A DNA stretch of 64,000 bases from Episyrphus balteatus (Eukaryota > Arthropoda > Insecta > Diptera > Syrphidae): the NCBI RefSeq assembly GCF_945859705.1, contig NC_079136.1, positions 44,529,989 to 44,593,988 of the forward strand, in the 5' to 3' direction. The stretch's first letter is position 1; each line of letters opens with the position of its first letter. Shown here piece after piece: positions 45,901-57,650 of the stretch. Under the pieces are notes generated by a model, which was not told the origin of the DNA, ran no database searches, and saw only the letters and a program-made list of their open reading frames with translations. A program made the position numbers and the translations under genes.

Positions 45901-47288
45901 TAGCGATGGGCAAATACCCGGTATATACCATTTGTGGGTTTATACCCTGGGTATATACCGGGTATTTACCAAAACGACGGTAAATACGGGTATTTACTTA
46001 TAATTGCTACAAATTCGATTGTTTGTCATCAGGGCCCTGTTTGAGAGCTACTACATCAACTACATCAGCTAAATTAACTACATCAGCAACCTCAAAAGCC
46101 AATAGTTGAGTCCGATTGAAATTCTTATGGTTTAAATAGTGCAAATGTTCAAAAAAATGCTTCCGGAAGTCCAACAGGCCGCCGCAATTAATGTTTAAAG
46201 TCATTGATGTAAACAACGTAGTAAGCTCTGAAATAGGCCCGAGATATTATAATAAACATGACAGGGGCACACTTGTTCGGTCTTCTTGATTGAGGTTATT
46301 TTGTTGTGTTAAATTTTTTTCTTTTGTCTAAAAACTTGGAAAAAATCTTTCCAAACCACAGTATGGATGAGATATCGAATTTTGAACGGGCAAGGATCTT
46401 TTTGTCTTTACCCATGAATAAATCAGCATCCGCTGATTGCACAAGAAAATTAAGGAGTGTTTTGAAATCTTCAATAAATTTCAAACAAAAATCTAGTGGG
46501 TTTTTGAAAAAAAATATTTTTTTTTTTTTAATCAAGAAAAAACGTACTTTTTGTTACTATTGGGATAATCAGTATCTAACTTATCTAAAATGATTAGATC
46601 AAAAAGCATATTTTGGTTGTGTGTAGTTTTATTAATAAGTTTGAACAAAGCGCTTTCTGTTTTTTTTTAAACTAACTATTTGAAATAAATTAACAAAATA
46701 ATTTTATAGTTTTTAAAGAGTGATAAAAGCGTTGTTTTTAAAACTATATAATTTTACTTTTTATTTTTATCATTATTGAAAGTAAGCAAAATTCGACTTC
46801 GGTTGTATATGTATAAGCCTCCAAGATTTTTTCCATTTAATTGATTTGGAATGTTTCAATGTTTCTAAGCTTCCGTTTGTTACAATAAGTTGCAGGCTAA
46901 AATTGATTTGGGGTGTTTCGACTCACCCACGCCCTCCCCTGACCACCAAAATATTGTGTTGACGTCTGAACTACATTTATATGTGTACAAAGTTTCAGCT
47001 TGATATCTGATATGATAATCGGAAGTCGGTCAAAATTAACTTCTTCGATTTTATTACATTGCTAGTTAGTTTGTTTGTTACAAGTGAAGCTAATAAGAGC
47101 TTATTAAAAATACAAATATTGATTGAAAACGTTCTAAAGGGCATGCCATGTTTCATTTTCGCCTGTAAATCGTAAATACCCTCATTTTAGGTATATACCC
47201 GCCATTTGGGTATTTACCCGGTATAAACCCGGTAAATACCCATTTATAAATACCCACCCGATTGGTATATACCCGAGGCACATCACTA
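45901..47288. mobile_element. Nonautonomous hAT-type transposon, perfect 8-bp target duplication
   Basis: ATTGCACC lies at 45893-45900 and again at 47289-47296. Between them the ends are inverted: TAGCGATGGGCAAATACCCG on the left, and TAGTGATGTGCCTCGGGTAT for the reverse-complemented right end. TAGNGATGGGC-type ends and 8-bp duplications are typical of hAT elements. Both ends are packed with GGTATATACC/GGTATTTACC motifs, parallel to the AGCTC motifs of the 8.2-kb element. The interior includes a family E repeat and no recognisable transposase. The perfect duplication suggests a fairly young insertion. Confidence 0.92.
46952..47140 (+). repeat. Family E repeat, copy 2 (within hAT)
   Basis: CACCAAAATATTGTGTTG, ACAAAGTTTCAGCTTGATA and GATTTTATTACATTGCTAGT align with 43785-44000. 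Either it is part of a hAT family sequence left at 43.8 kb, or an older insertion into this element. Confidence 0.6.
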
Positions 47289-47296
47289 ATTGCACC

Positions 47297-47765
47297 AGAG
47301 TAGAACTATGTAACAATATTAATGTCATTGGAAAAAATATCAAATGGACTAAAATTCTTTGAAATAACTATTTATAAGTTATGTAGTAGAATAAAAAAGT
47401 GCTAATTCTTAGGAAATAAATAGAATTAGAATAATTTTAAGCAAATTTGACTTCAAAAAGTGGTAATTTATCTTTTAGAAAATTATTTTATTTGTCTGTT
47501 GACCTTTTTCTCTTTATTCTTTTTCAACTAAACTGGATTTGAAAAATTAAAAAAATTGCTATAAAAATAAAGTTTTATATTTTTATATTTTTTTTTAAAA
47601 TTTTTTGTCATGACAAACAAAATTTAAATTAAATAAATCGCAAATATATAATATTCAATAGTTGTTATTTTTATTTTTCCATTTAAATATGCATAAATGG
47701 ACCTTGGAATAATAAAAAAAAAAACACATATGTAAAAACCATACAAATCTATTTAATTTCGAAAT
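47297..47765. other. AT-rich non-coding DNA upstream of recursive splice site 2
   Basis: No ORF, repeat copy or other structure recognised. Confidence 0.5.
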
Positions 47766-47806
47766 CATAACAATTGTTTTTTTTTTTTTCTCTTTTTCAG
47801 GTAAGT
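47766..47806 (+). promoter_or_regulatory. Candidate recursive splice site (ratchet point) 2
   Basis: A branch-point-like CATAACAAT (about 47766-47774) precedes a pyrimidine tract (TG then 14 T, CTCTTTTTC) ending CAG at 47798-47800. It is joined directly to the 5' splice site GTAAGT (47801-47806). The match to the recursive consensus, pyrimidine-rich tract plus CAG|GTAAGT, is essentially perfect and better than site 1. The next bases, GAA, are also the same in both sites. It lies 30,075 bp after site 1 on the same strand. A strong downstream donor follows at 47917. Confidence 0.72.
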
Positions 47807-47916
47807 GAAATCAGATGAAAGCATTTTAAATAAAATAATGTTATTAAATCATAAATACCAAATTGTAATAATCTATTTATGGGATGTTGTTTTAACTGAA
47901 AAAAAAAAGAAAGGAG
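47801..47916 (+). other. Candidate cryptic RS-exon 2 (116 nt)
   Basis: Bounded by the recursive junction and by GGAG|GTGAGT (GT at 47917-47918), a strong 5' splice site. It has the same layout as the 56-nt segment at site 1. It is AT-rich with stops in all frames, so it would not extend a coding sequence. Confidence 0.5.
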
Positions 47917-47984
47917 GTGAGTATGTTTATTGGATATTTACTACTATGCAGCTTATATACGTACAATAATGTACTTGTACATTA

Positions 47985-48615
47985 TGGTGCTTCTTATATG
48001 GTCGAAAAAATCTTTTTCTCGATTTCTTAATGGGACACCCCTGTATTATGTTCTACCATATAAGCATAGTATATAGTATTTTTTCTGATTTTAATATTAT
48101 AATTTAGAGGTCGCTACCATTCACTAAAGATTTAAGTAAAAAAAAAAATCAATTTCAACCAAATTTTTTTTTGTTACAATACAAAGTACACTTAAGACCC
48201 GATTTTTCAATCTTCTAATAAACAGTCAGTTAACTGTCTGTCGAATAAAGATATTAGGCACATAAACAAGCAGAAAAAATCATTGAATTTTTAAATTATA
48301 AGAAAGATCACTCAGTTAGCTATTCTACAGAATAACACAAAAAAAAAAAAATGTCAAATTCAAAAATATTCAAAATTAAACTTCATTTTTATTCCGCTGT
48401 ATTTTTATCAAAATTTCTTTCAAAACAGTTAAATATTTAATATAAAGTACTTAATTCTGATTAAAAATTTTAAAATTTTCTGAGAAAAAAAAAATTTGGT
48501 GTATTTTTCAAAACTTTGAATTGTGGTAGCGACCCCTAGAATGTTTTTAAACTGGACCAAATTTTACCCGTTGTGTCCCATTAAAATTTCGAAAATTGAT
48601 TTTTAAGAAGCACCC
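47985..48615. mobile_element. 631-bp MITE with TA target duplication (Tc1/mariner type)
   Basis: TA at 47983-47984 and 48616-48617. Inverted ends are TGGTGCTTCTTATATGG and GGGTGCTTCTTAAAAATC (right end, reverse-complemented). The arms share TTAATGGGACAC about 40 bp in. TA duplication and arm structure suggest mobilisation by a Tc1/mariner-type transposase. No ORF of note. Confidence 0.75.
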
Positions 48616-48617
48616 TA

Positions 48618-49985
48618 TTGTAGGTACATAATGTATATTATGTTGATAAACATAGGCATTTTACGGGCATTTGCAATGCTATTCTTTTTCATTAATACAA
48701 AACATTTTTGTTTTTAATAAAATTTTTATTTTTGATGCATTTTTTTTTTCATTTGCAGTAAAATGTATTTTTTTATGCAAAATGCTTTGCGTTGCAATAA
48801 ATATTTTTTTGTTTGTAGGTACAAACATTATTACATAATATTATTTTTAATTGATATTTTTACAACCCTGGTTCAAGTGGTTCAAAAGTTCAGACAAAAT
48901 TCCTTTGGGATTTTGCCCCATCAATTACGAACTTACGACAAACTTAGGTTAGGAGGGCCAAAATTCATAATGCTTCTGAATTTTCATTTTTTCTCAAATA
49001 TTTGTACAAAACAAAAAAGACAACACTATAAAATCAGCTTAAATTTTAGAGAATTTATTTTAGTTTAAAAAAAAAATAATACGTGACAATCTCCAGATGT
49101 GTTGAAAAAACTCTTCATACAATTTAAAAAAAAAATTAATTTAGGCATAAAATAATTTTAATTTTATAGTTACAATTATTCTTAAAAAAAATTGCTCACT
49201 TTCTCATTGTTTTCAAATAAATATTTCTTAAGAAACTTTAACCCACGCATCCTTTGAAATTAAGGACTTTTTTCCCGCTTTTTTTCTTAACTTTTGCCGT
49301 CAAATTTCGCAGTCACTTTCACTTCTCACGTCGTATTTTTCATTTTCTCTTATTTGGCTCTCATGTGATACACAGGACACAACTTTCCAATCGAAACTGT
49401 GACATTATTAAAACAAACAAAAAAACATGACACCTTTCAATCTAGCAAACTATCCAATAAACTTATGTGATTTATTACTTCCTTTTTCTTTAGTATAATT
49501 CAGATAGGAATCGATCTATCAGTTCTTTAAAACACATTCATGTTCAATATTTAGCAATAAAAATCTCTCAATCTAAATTAATATTTAATGCAAATTAAAA
49601 ACTCCAAAGTCTATTAAACTTGTACCTATATTAACCTTTAATACAAAATTCATCTTGAAATTGGATATCCAGTTGAAAATATCCTATTCTATGAAAAGTC
49701 AATATAAATTAAAGAACATGATAGAACTTGAGCATTTCATAGTTGTTTTCTAAGAATTTTTGTGGGTCAAAATAATTTAAATGCTAATTACCAGCATCAC
49801 TTCAATTTCAATGGGAAACACTGCGGATCGATTGATTGAAAAAAAAAAATAAATAAAAATCATTGGCAAAAGTAGGTTTTGAAAAATAAAAAAAAAATTC
49901 CCCGATAATATTTATGAAAAAACCCTCGAAGCTGCATTAACAAGTTAAAAAAAAAAGAATCCAAATTTGAGGTGTGATGTCTCGA
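48618..49985. other. AT-rich non-coding DNA, no gene seen
   Basis: The 101-codon frame at 48763-49068 starts just after a 3' splice-like TTTGCAG but encodes no recognisable domain. Remaining DNA is homopolymer-rich. Confidence 0.5.
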
Positions 49986-50515
49986 AATACTTACAATATT
50001 TTAGTTTAGCATCCGATAAGAATACCCAATTAACAGAACAGCTTCTGTAAATTGAAGTCTCGCATGTACTACTTTTTATACAGCTTGTATTGAGATTGCT
50101 TCAGAATTAAGCTGCTTATAGAAGTTAGAACTTGTTTAACAACTTCTAATAATTTGTTTTAATACTTTTAAAGAAACTTAACCGAAGAAAATTTGTTTGT
50201 CGGAAAAGCTTGGTTAGTGAATGTATAGAAGCTTCATGACTCAAAATCAAATCAAAACCAATTGAAAAAGAACATTTCTTTTTTGTGTTTGTAGTTGTTT
50301 TTTTTAACTTTTGTCAAATTTCAAAGCTTTGGTAGAGCTTCGGTAAAGCTTCGTTTAAGCTTCTTATAGACCTTATGGGAACATTCTTAAAAAGGGTCAA
50401 AACTTGTATAACGTTCTCCTTTTTTCATGACCAACAACCTTACTAAAGTTTAAAAGAAGCTAAAATGTAGCTTCTGTAATACCTTTAACAAAGCTGAAAT
50501 AATAGTTGGGTAGAA
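49986..50515. repeat. AGCTTCT-rich dispersed repeat, copy A
   Basis: AGCTTCTGTAA, ATAGAAGCTTC, AGAGCTTCGGTAAAGCTTCG and TTAAGCTTCTTATAGA are densely clustered. Similar clusters lie at about 3540-3650 and 57390-57640. Probably diverged members of one family; boundaries not defined. Confidence 0.45.
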
Positions 50516-51639
50516 AGATGATCAAGGTCTTACTGACACGGCTGATACTAATCAAAACTTTTTTCCGAAGTCAGCTTATGTTTTTAAACAACGTAATTTT
50601 AGGGTATGAAAAACCATACAATTTCAATAATGTGACCCGGAGTGTATAAAAAAAAAAACGTAAATAAATCAACATCGATTTGTAGTAGATATTTGGATTT
50701 TCTGGTTCATTTGAAATTTGAGGAATCAATGAAATTGATGAACCAATCTCTCTCACAAGTGTACCCACTTTAAATCTTCGGTTTTGATTTTCCCTCGAAA
50801 CATTCTACATCCGGCTTAGAAATCCTCTCTTAGCCATCAACTTGAAAATCCATTTGAATGGAAAACTCATTAAAAGTAATGAATTCAAAATACAATTAAT
50901 TACTTTTGCCAGCTTATAAAAGGAAGCTGTTCATCATTCAAATACTTATAACCTTCTATAAGCTCTTTATTAAAGTTCCCAATAGTAGTAGTAAATATAG
51001 TAATTCGTCTTTGTTTAACTTAACTTGATGCAGCGTTTATTCCCAAACCACACTACTACAAATCGAAATGGTTTATAGTTCGATGTTGTAATAGAAAATT
51101 GCATCACCATAAACAAAGATTTCATGAAATTTATGCCACATGAATTGATTTATCTGTCATGATTGATTAATTGGTTGCGGGATACCGGATACCTTATACC
51201 TGCCTGAGAGAGAGAGAGTAGTATTATTGAAATTTAAACCAAGCAGACAAATGCGCTATAAGGACCATTAGAATCTAATAGAATACAATTTCGTCTACAA
51301 ATTTGATGAGGTTTTATGGAATGAGGTTATGTATTTTGAAGGTATGCGATGGTTTATATGAATGTGAGTAGTGGTATGATGGTGACCCTTTAGTTTTGAT
51401 TGAGTGACATTGTGCTTTGGATAAGACATCATAATAATTCTACCTATATAAAATCATCTTAATTTGGATTGACTCTGATTTTGATGGATTTAAACTAAAT
51501 AGTTAAATTTCAAATTGCAACATGTGACCTAAGACCACTTGATAAGATTAATTTTACTGTGATATAATAGGTACATTTATAATAATATATAGCTGCTGTA
51601 TGGAAGCAATGTTGATTAGATTTTGGAGCTAATGTCCTA
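50516..51639. other. Non-coding DNA, no gene seen
   Basis: Mixed composition with a short GA run at about 51208. No recognisable ORF or repeat. Confidence 0.5.
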
Positions 51640-51897
51640 GCTGATTACCTTGAATTAAATTATTTGAATTTTGAAAGGATTGAAAGGTGTGAAACCAACA
51701 AAATAAGTGATGGTGTGCCTCAGGGTTCTGTACTGCTTCTGATCCTTTTTTTTTATAAATTATTTCCTTTCTGGAACTTCTTTTGCAATAAATTATTTCC
51801 TGCTGATGGTTCATTCATATTTGTTTCTTTTTATTCACAACCATGTTTTTCGGATGTAGAACTACAAAACATAATAATTACTTCTTTCAAGTTCTAA
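51640..51897 (+). pseudogene. Non-LTR reverse transcriptase fossil
   Basis: The open frame at 51664-51897 contains ISDGVPQGSVLLLILFFYKLFP, the SGVPQGSVLGPLLFxxYxNDLP block with several substitutions. About 25 residues later comes LFPADGSFIF, in the place of the catalytic (Y/F)ADD box, with the second Asp lost. The spacing between the two is shorter than in intact enzymes. An inactive fragment of a Jockey/CR1-like element. Confidence 0.8.
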
Positions 51898-52385
51898 GGT
51901 TGAAAGAACTATCCAATAATTGTCATAGAATTTTTGAATAAACCGTCTTTTTGTTGTTTTTCAGCATTCGAACAGGGTTGCCAAGTAATTGCTTGCATTT
52001 AAGAGATAACAACTAAATTTTGTTTAGATAAAAAAGGGTCTGACGTGTATTTTAGCCTTTGACTCTACCATTTTGGCTGAAAAATAAGTGTTATTGGAAT
52101 TTTTTTTCCATTTGAGTTAGATTGCCAAGTACTTCAATAAATGACTTTATTTAAGATCAGATCGGAAGCACTGTTTCTTAGGGTGTAAAAAGGATTTGAG
52201 GAAATACGACCTTTTCAAAGAACTAATGAGGTCCTGGTGTACGATTCCTATCATTCTTTATAAAGAGTCTATGGATATTCTTTGACTGAAACGAGTTCTA
52301 CAAATCAAGGACTTATTTTACTGAGACTCGCTTCTTTATATCGAACACCTATACACAACGTCACAGTTAAACCCGAGTAAAAATG
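51898..52385. other. Non-coding DNA, no gene seen
   Basis: AT-rich; AGGGTTGCCAAGTAATTGC near 51972 recalls hAT-type ends but lacks a partner. Confidence 0.45.
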
Positions 52386-52585
52386 GAATTCCGCAGCACC
52401 ACCGCTGCACCACGTTCGCAGCACTTTTTGACTATTATCAGCAAATTCTATTGCGCCGCACCACCGCTGCACCACGTCCGAACCATGATCAATAATTTGA
52501 TACCACCGCTGCACCACTTCCGCGCCATTTTTAAAATGTCTTAACCGCCGCACCACGAGTGCACCACGTCCGCACCATTTCATTT
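52386..52585. repeat. GC-rich minisatellite of CCGCTGCACCACGTCCG units
   Basis: Four imperfect units starting at about 52394, 52453, 52504 and 52550, each with GCACCACCGCTGCACCACG-like core followed by an AT-richer spacer of 20-35 bp. Composition is strikingly different from the surroundings. On the minus strand it reads as an open frame with a repeated VVQRWCG motif (52305-52736), which reflects the repeat rather than a known protein. Confidence 0.8.
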
Positions 52586-52681
52586 TGAATGAAAAAAATT
52601 CTATTCTCCTACCTATACAAATGTTTAAGTCGCCTTCAAATTTATTTTGAATTAAGTAACAAAATGCCAGTACGTACAAAA

Positions 52682-52720
52682 ATGACTTGCTGGTCGAGTG
52701 GTTAAAGCGTTGTAGTATAC
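52682..52720 (+). other. tRNA-like fragment (A-box only)
   Basis: CTGGTCGAGTGGTTAAAGCG is close to the D-arm/A-box region of tRNA-Ser/Leu genes. No B-box or 3' half follows, so this is a truncated tRNA or SINE head. Confidence 0.4.
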
Positions 52721-52744
52721 AGGTAAAATAGTACATAAAATCAA

Positions 52745-53895
52745 GAAATAAAAAAAAATTGTTACGCTCATGAAACTTGGCAAAAAGTTTGCTTTTGGGA
52801 TAAGAACCAAGGACAAAAAAAGTCTATAAAAAAAAGTTGGGTGGAAGGGTGTTTTTTCAAGGACAAGAGGGAGGGGGTGAAGGTCAAAAATATAGTAACT
52901 GAAAGAAATTGTTTGTCGAATATCATCATATGACACATGTTTTCAAGGTATTTTTTGATATTGAATCTAATGACATAAAATTAAAATCAAAACGATTGCT
53001 CTAAGAAAAGTTATTGCCGATTAAAAACAAGGGTGCTTGTTTTTTGACTTCAACAGGCAAAATATAACCAAAACCCATGTAAAAAACATGCTACACTAAT
53101 AAAATTCGGGATGAAGGTTTTAGATAAAGCAGGGACAAAGGATTCATAAAGTTCTCAAAACTATTTTTGGTGAAAGGGTGTTTTTTTGATAGGTTAAGTT
53201 GTGTGTGAGAAAGGTATCATAACCGCTAACTTTAATTTTATTAATTTTAAAAACTTGGTGAAAAAGTTTTAGTTGTTATAAGAATTAAGAATCTATAAAA
53301 AGTACAAAATTATCTTAAGTGAAAGAGTGTTTTTTTTTTCAAGAAACGATGAAATTCGCAATTAGTACCACAAAAACTAGGAAAAGATTGTTACACATAT
53401 GAAAATTGGTAAAAATGTTTTATTTATAACAAAAACCAAGAACTCAAAAAGTCTATACAAATATTTTAGGTTAAAGGGTGTTTTTTTTTGGGAAAATAAG
53501 GAAAATCCGCTATAAGTCCAATAAAAATCAATGGTATAAAAATTCAATAAATATGTTCTCTTTCTCATGGGGATTACGAATAAAAGAAATCTAAGAATTT
53601 TTTTCATGTGAAAGGGTGTTTTTTTTTAGGTGTAGAAAAAATATGGGTATATTTGGAAAAGTGTGCAATACTATGAAATTCAGGAATTATGTTACTTTTG
53701 AGATAAGAAACAAGAATCTAAAGGGTCTATAAAAATATCATGGTTAATAGGGTGTTTTTTTTTTTTTAGTGAAAACAAAAATGATGGGTCACCCTAATGA
53801 AATTTTTTAAAAACATTGAATTTGGGATAGAAAGCAAGAATAAAGAGTTTTCATAAAAAAAAAATTAGGTCAAAGGGTGTTTTTTTCGAAGAGAC
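52745..53895. repeat. Degenerate tandem array, ~125-150-bp units
   Basis: The anchor AAAGGGTGTTTTTTT recurs at about 52846, 53175, 53324, 53475, 53613, 53749 and 53874; the first gap is about two units. Each unit also has an ATAAGAACCAAGAA-like block and AGTCTATAAAAA before the anchor. At least seven units are present, heavily diverged. An old tandem array. Confidence 0.85.
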
Positions 53896-54823
53896 AGTAA
53901 AAGCTGTAAATTGGTCCCAAAAAGCAAATGATTTATTTTACATAATTTTGGTTTTGATGACAAATTAAACGTTTTTACTTAAGTTCTTAAACGTTCTACA
54001 CGTTCACCGTGTGCTCAATTGAAAACAGCTGCTACAGAAATAACTCAGAGTTGCCTTAGAAATAAAAGAAAAAGTCCAAGATTCATGCTTTAAGTTGTTA
54101 GCACAAAAATATTACACTCTATGCTTTTAAACTGTTTATTATCTTCTTCATCCACAAACATAAAGAATTTCTATTTCATCTTGAAATTTCTGAAAATTTT
54201 CTCAATTAGACAAACCAATGGAATTTCAAAAGCCCATCCACTTAATGTCATTTCCAAACTATAGTACTCTCTGCAAAAACATATACGAAACCAATAAACT
54301 TCATCTTCAATTTCTAAAACTTTTTCTATTCTTCTTCGAATAGATTTCTCATTGTCAACAGAAATTTCAAGTTTCAATCTGGAAATGAAATTTCGAAACT
54401 TGGAAGATTGTCAATGAACAGAGAGTAGACGAAAACAAAAACAAAAAAAGATTGTAATTGTTTTTCTTTATTCTGTCTCTCTCAATCACCAAATATATTC
54501 TTCTTCGATTTCCAATATTTTATCCACTTTATCAATCATTTGGTCACTACTGTCACTGTCATTGTCTCTGTGTGATGTTTGCCGCCATCACCAAACACAG
54601 CCGCATAGCCGCAAAGCAGCATCACTATTATACTGGCTCTTCCACCTCCTCCATCTCCTCTCCATTTAGATAAACAAAATAACAACCCATTCAAATATCA
54701 ATTAACTAATACGACATATTCCCCCCCCCAAAAAAAAAGCCCAAAATGGGAGACCAATTTTCCACTTAACAACATTTTATTATTCGAATTTGATTCTAAC
54801 TCTCCTAACCCAAGAGCCCCATT
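53896..54823. other. Non-coding DNA, no gene seen
   Basis: AT-rich to 54440, then a less AT-rich unique stretch (54470-54680). Frames of about 70 codons are unrecognised. A C run lies at 54722. Confidence 0.5.
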
Positions 54824-54907
54824 ATGATGAGGATGACAATGACAATGATGATGATAGTGATTCTGATGACTATGACGATGATGATGATGATGATGATGAT
54901 GATGATA
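54824..54907. repeat. (GAT)n microsatellite
   Basis: ATGATGATG runs, almost pure from 54876 to 54906, with imperfect GACAATGATG-type units upstream. Confidence 0.9.
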
Positions 54908-56044
54908 AACATAAATAATTGAAGTGTGTTCAGATAGCCGACCACAATAAATGATTGGCCTGTGGTTGGTCTGGAGTTTTGTCTGCGGCCAAAAAAAGTG
55001 GTGAAATGGTTAAATGCGGGTGACAGAAATGATGGTGATAGTGATGCTACCATACGACTATTATAGTGGAATGTGAAATCAAAATTTCATGTCAAAATCA
55101 TTAAATATTATTGAAATAAAAGCTCTTCAAATAGGTTTTCTATCGAACTCTCGCTCGGGTGTCCGGCATTTGCTATATTCACAAATTAATGTCCCTCTAA
55201 TATTCAAATAGAAAATTGACATTGACAGCTCAACGAGATATATATCGACAATAACAACATCAACGATAATAAAGAAGATAATTTCTAACACACGAACACG
55301 AACAAAATCACACAAATATTATAACAGAACTTCTTGCTAGGAGGGATGAAAAGGGGTGAAAAAGCAATAAAAATGTCCATTTCAATACTTTTTCAATTCA
55401 AATCAATTTCGATTGATTTGTTTGCGGTTACACTGGGAGAAATATTTTACTTTGTATAAAAAGTGAACGCCTATCAAAAATTTTTCTGGCAGACAGAAAG
55501 GCAGAATTGTTAGACCCATATTCTTCATGTTGGTATTCATCACTTATTGCAGCCTCTAGACCAGCTGAATAGAATTATGAAGAATATGAGAGAATTTCAC
55601 CTAAGCGTGCTACGCGATGAGATCAGTGACTTTAAAAATTAAACTGAAGAAGCTGCTTAAAGAACCACAAAATTTTCGTTTGTTCATCATTAACAAAAAA
55701 AAATGAAAAACAACTCTTTTTTTATAGGACGTCTGAAAATTGAAAAATCGTCTCAAATGCTGCTAAACGTAAGGTTTTTGTCCATTTCTTGAGGTGAATT
55801 GCCATTTAAATTTTTAAAAATAAGTAATTTTTGGGGGATTTTAGAAAAAAAAAAAATATTTTTTGTATGAAAGTTGCCAGGTATACCTACAAAATTTGTT
55901 CTTTGAATATATAACCTAAACGAAGGGTAGATAAACCATGTTTTTGGTGTGAAGGAAGTTCTCGAGGTGGTTAAACGATTGCCATTGGTTTTAAACGTAT
56001 ATCCCAAAATTTTGGACGATTTTTCATTTTTCAGACTTCCATTG
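54908..56044. other. Non-coding DNA, no gene seen
   Basis: Includes CACTGGGAGAAATATTTT at about 55431, similar to the ends of the CAC-type MITEs at 13209 and 26731, but no partner end. Rest unremarkable. Confidence 0.45.
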
Positions 56045-56720
56045 AAAAAAAAAAATAAAATGCACGACTGGGTCGCACGTACTTGCTCTTGTAGTTCACA
56101 GTATCTTTATCTTAAATATCTAGAAAAAAAAATAAAAAAAAAAAAATCGAAAGTTTAAAAATTAAATTTAGACAAAAAATTTCTTTTAAATGTTTTTAAA
56201 AATATTTTTTTTTTTTTACATTTTATACTTCAAAATGATGTCTGTTAATTTTTAATAAAATTGACTTATGCTTTGATGTCCATTTTTGAAAAACGGCAAC
56301 GCAAAATTTCCGTTCTCCGCATTTTTTGAGAAAAACTAAAAACTCAGTTTTGTTAGAATCAATAAGAGTATTACTTACACGAAATTTAAACGAAATCGTT
56401 AGAGCCGTTTTCGAAAAAATTGCAATACCTCGAAAACGTTATAAGGGAGATATGCGTTAAAATGGAGATATTAAAAAAATAAAAAAAAAAAAACGGTTTT
56501 TGAGAATTACGTAAAAATCATTTGTACCAAGTTTCAAGCAAATCCATCCATCCGTTTAGGAACTAGCTCGATGTACAGATAGACGCACAGACCGACGGAC
56601 GGCATGACGAAAACCACTTTCTTGATCTTCTCCATCATCGTAGTGTTGGTTTTGATTAAAACGTCAAATTTTTTTTTCTCTAAAATTTCATTGAAGGATT
56701 GACACTGGACAAACATTCAA
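56045..56720 (-). repeat. Family C dispersed repeat, inverted copy
   Basis: AAAATGCACGACTGGGTCGC, TCGTTAGAGCCGTTTTCG, CCATCCATCCGTTTAGGAA, then CGCACAGACCGACGGACGG and TTCTCCATCATCG correspond, inverted, to the copy at 44.1-45.2 kb. The frame at 56534-56716 parallels the frame flanking the 44-kb microsatellite. This copy shows the unexpanded state of the CTGT tract. Confidence 0.8.
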
Positions 56721-57385
56721 GTAAGACAAACTAATAGACTAATTTGGTTAAAAAAATCTTAAATGAGCTCTCAGTTGTTCCCGAATTGTTCCAAAATGTT
56801 CCAAAATTGTTTTAAACATTTTTCAAAAATGGGAGTTTTTGAAAAAAAAAAAACGTTTCTGACCTCCTCTTTTTTTAAACTGAATTGTTAAAGGTTATAA
56901 CATATGTTTCCAAATTTTTAGTTACTCCCGAGTACCTACCCTGCTGTCAAGGGCTAAAAATGTTTAATTTCCTTAGCTCGTAGACAGAATTTGCTACTTG
57001 AAATTATATAATGTTTTATCCTGTCATTCACTGAAGGCTGATAGAATTTTTTAAATTCTGGGCTAGCAATCAATAGATAGAACTTGGGCCTAACGTATTT
57101 TGAGGAGAAAAAAAAAGTTATCAACCAATGTTTAAAAGAACTGCTACCCCACGTTTTGGGTAACCTAGGCCAAAAGTGATTATCTTTAACGTGCTTTGTC
57201 TTGGGCGACAGCTATCGGAATATTTCAATGATTTCTAATTTTGACGTTAAGTTTCAAAGAATCTTAACCTTTCTTGTTCAAAATTTATAACGTCTTTATC
57301 ATTGGACGATGACATTATCACATTCCTGCTACGGAAGAAATAAAGAACACGATTTAAAAGTCTAATAGAAGAAGTGTCAAGCCAA
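56721..57385. other. Non-coding DNA, no gene seen
   Basis: No recognisable ORF or repeat. Confidence 0.5.
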
Positions 57386-57650
57386 ATAAACAATTAAGCT
57401 TCTATAAGGCTTTCTACATTAGCTTCTGTAAGGCTTTATAAAGCAAAATATTTTTTTTTTTTTTTTTTTTAAATAGAAGCTATGACAGGAGCTTATCTTG
57501 ATTGCTTTTTTGTGAAAAGGTTTCACTACTAGTTTATCAAATTTAAGCAAACAGGTAGTATGAACTTAAAACAGCAAATTTGCCATAGGAAACTTTCTAG
57601 CGATTTTTTAACAGAAACCATTTTTTTTTTTCGTTCAGTGTAGCATTTTT
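57386..57650. repeat. AGCTTCT-rich dispersed repeat, copy B
   Basis: AAGCTTCTATAAGGC, TTAGCTTCTGTAAGGC and AATAGAAGCTATGACAGGAG resemble copy A near 50 kb and the shorter cluster near 3.6 kb. It ends near TTCGTTCAGTGTAGC. Confidence 0.45.

Noticed and set aside
48800..48825. TTTTTTTGTTTGTAG|GTACAA as a recursive splice site
   Set aside because: GTACAA is a poor 5' splice site, and no strong downstream donor was seen.
52305..52736. 143-codon minus-strand frame with VVQRWCG repeats
   Set aside because: Explained by the GC-rich minisatellite; no recognisable family and no flanking gene structure.
54805..55053. Minus-strand frame with a long Ile/Val run like a membrane segment
   Set aside because: The hydrophobic run is the translation of the GAT microsatellite.
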